In this document: piece by piece, positions 63,333 to 64,000 of the stretch | Position numbering within the stretch: position 1 is the first letter of the stretch | Layout: the number at the start of each line of letters is the position of its first letter | Assembly (NCBI RefSeq): GCF_000024465.1 | Contig: NC_014010.1 | Coordinates: 1,550,001-1,614,000, forward strand | Direction: 5' to 3' | Length of the DNA: 64,000 nt | Source: Candidatus Puniceispirillum marinum IMCC1322 | GTDB lineage: Bacteria > Pseudomonadota > Alphaproteobacteria > Puniceispirillales > Puniceispirillaceae | The notes under the pieces: generated by a model | Told to the model about the DNA's origin: nothing | The model's database searches: none | Seen by the model: only the letters and a program-made list of their open reading frames with translations | Position numbers and translations under genes: made by a program

Positions 63333-64000
63333 ATGAAAAAAGAACTATTATCACTTACGCTGGGTGCCATGCTTACCGTCGGTGCAGCAGGAACCGCCGC
63401 GGCAAAGGTAGAAGGGGATACTATTATCCTTGGCTCATCTATTTCGCTCACCGGTAAATATGCAACTAACGGACTGCATACTCAGCGCGGTTATGACTAT
63501 GCTGTTGATGTGATTAACGCCGCTGGCGGTGTAAAAGTTGGCGGTAAAAGCTACAAGCTAGCCGTGAAATATTACGATGACGAATCAACACCTGCGCGTG
63601 GTGCGCAGCTTGCCGAGCGCCTCATCCAGCAGGATGGCGTCGATTATATGCTTGGGCCATACAGCTCGGGCATGGTCAAGGCGATTGCCCCTGTTTCGGA
63701 AAAATTTGGCGTGCCAATGGTTGAGGCCGAGGGTGCATCTCGTTCACTCTTCACGCAGGGCTATAAATATCTCTTTGCGGTGCTGTCAACGTCAGAGCAG
63801 TATCTGGCAACCGCCATCGATATGGCCGCGGCCAGCACCAGTGATCCAAAAAGCATCCGTGTAGCTATGGCGTTTGAAGGCGATCCATTCTCAATGGACG
63901 TGCGTGCCGGTGTTGTTGACAAGATCAATGAATATGGCATGAAAACCATCATTGACGATCAGTTGCCAGCCGATTTGTCAGATATGTCCACAACACTGAC
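63333..64000 (+). CDS. Branched-chain amino-acid-type ABC substrate-binding protein, 3' end outside the window
   Basis: The first 222 codons are visible. GGGAGG lies 7 nt before the ATG. Signal peptide (MKKELLSLTLGAMLTVGAAG, cleaved near AAA-KV), then the LivJ-type layout: ILGSSISLTGKYATNGLHTQ, DYMLGPYSSGMVKAIAPVSE and GVPMVEAEGASRSLF. Related proteins bind leucine, amides, urea or aromatic acids; the ligand is open. Permease and ATPase genes would lie past the right edge. Confidence 0.88.
   Translation, partial: MKKELLSLTLGAMLTVGAAGTAAAKVEGDTIILGSSISLTGKYATNGLHTQRGYDYAVDVINAAGGVKVGGKSYKLAVKYYDDESTPARGAQLAERLIQQDGVDYMLGPYSSGMVKAIAPVSEKFGVPMVEAEGASRSLFTQGYKYLFAVLSTSEQYLATAIDMAAASTSDPKSIRVAMAFEGDPFSMDVRAGVVDKINEYGMKTIIDDQLPADLSDMSTTL

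Overview
The window is a dense stretch of bacterial chromosome with about 60 protein genes, short intergenic gaps and roughly half G+C. The gene set points to a free-living marine alphaproteobacterium: a GapR/DUF2312 protein beside a DUF1244 protein, an IalB-type secreted protein, a DMSP lyase of the DddP type with AcuI, many ABC transporters for small organic solutes, and a YeeE/rhodanese sulfur operon. A SAR116-like (Puniceispirillum) origin fits this content, but that is inference; no rRNA or other taxonomic marker gene is present. I found no tRNA, rRNA, CRISPR array, insertion sequence, phage gene or replication origin.

Layout. 1-8.8 kb: end of a GT4 glycosyltransferase gene, an Lrp regulator, two SAM methyltransferases, a GlxA-type regulator, sufE, and both methylmalonyl-CoA mutase subunits. 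8.8-20.2 kb: a GT39-like membrane glycosyltransferase, mntR, DUF1244-gapR-pyrF, a double cold-shock protein, an MFS carrier, trxB, an M23 endopeptidase with a nucleotide-sugar-epimerase-like protein, fbp-fba, and a Bax-inhibitor-1 protein. 20.2-32.6 kb: ialB-like/rlmN, tesA divergent from ybbA-ybbP, argG, sodB, gamma carbonic anhydrase, gabD, a beta-hydroxyacid dehydrogenase and hpt. 32.6-35.0 kb: acuI-dddP. 35.4-40.0 kb: a Sia-type phosphoswitch (SiaB, SiaC, SiaA) whose output gene is a class III nucleotidyl cyclase rather than a diguanylate cyclase. 40.1-43.3 kb: a TPR protein, a second beta-hydroxyacid dehydrogenase and pyk. 43.3-44.1 kb: a gene-poor stretch with a CBS-domain remnant and short tandem repeats. 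44.1-52.7 kb: a taurine-type ABC operon with an unusually large permease, a DegT aminotransferase, and a polar amino-acid ABC operon. 52.9-64 kb: a possible ribosome-recycling-factor-like protein behind a possible sigma-54 promoter, secreted hypotheticals, DMT exporters, a BisC-like molybdoenzyme, a rhodanese-YeeE-small Cys protein operon, a thiolase remnant, an ArsC-family reductase, an SDR and the start of a branched-chain-type ABC binding protein.

How the genes connect. DddP would release DMS and acrylate from DMSP. AcuI reduces acryloyl-CoA to propionyl-CoA. The methylmalonyl-CoA mutase about 25 kb away could then feed propionyl carbon into succinyl-CoA. fbp, fba and pyk complete central carbon flow. 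The most unusual unit is the siaB-siaC-cyclase / siaA locus directly beside acuI-dddP. Its architecture predicts that an envelope signal sets SiaC phosphorylation, which in turn gates cyclic-nucleotide synthesis. All functional statements rest on reading motifs and recalled family knowledge; no searches were run.
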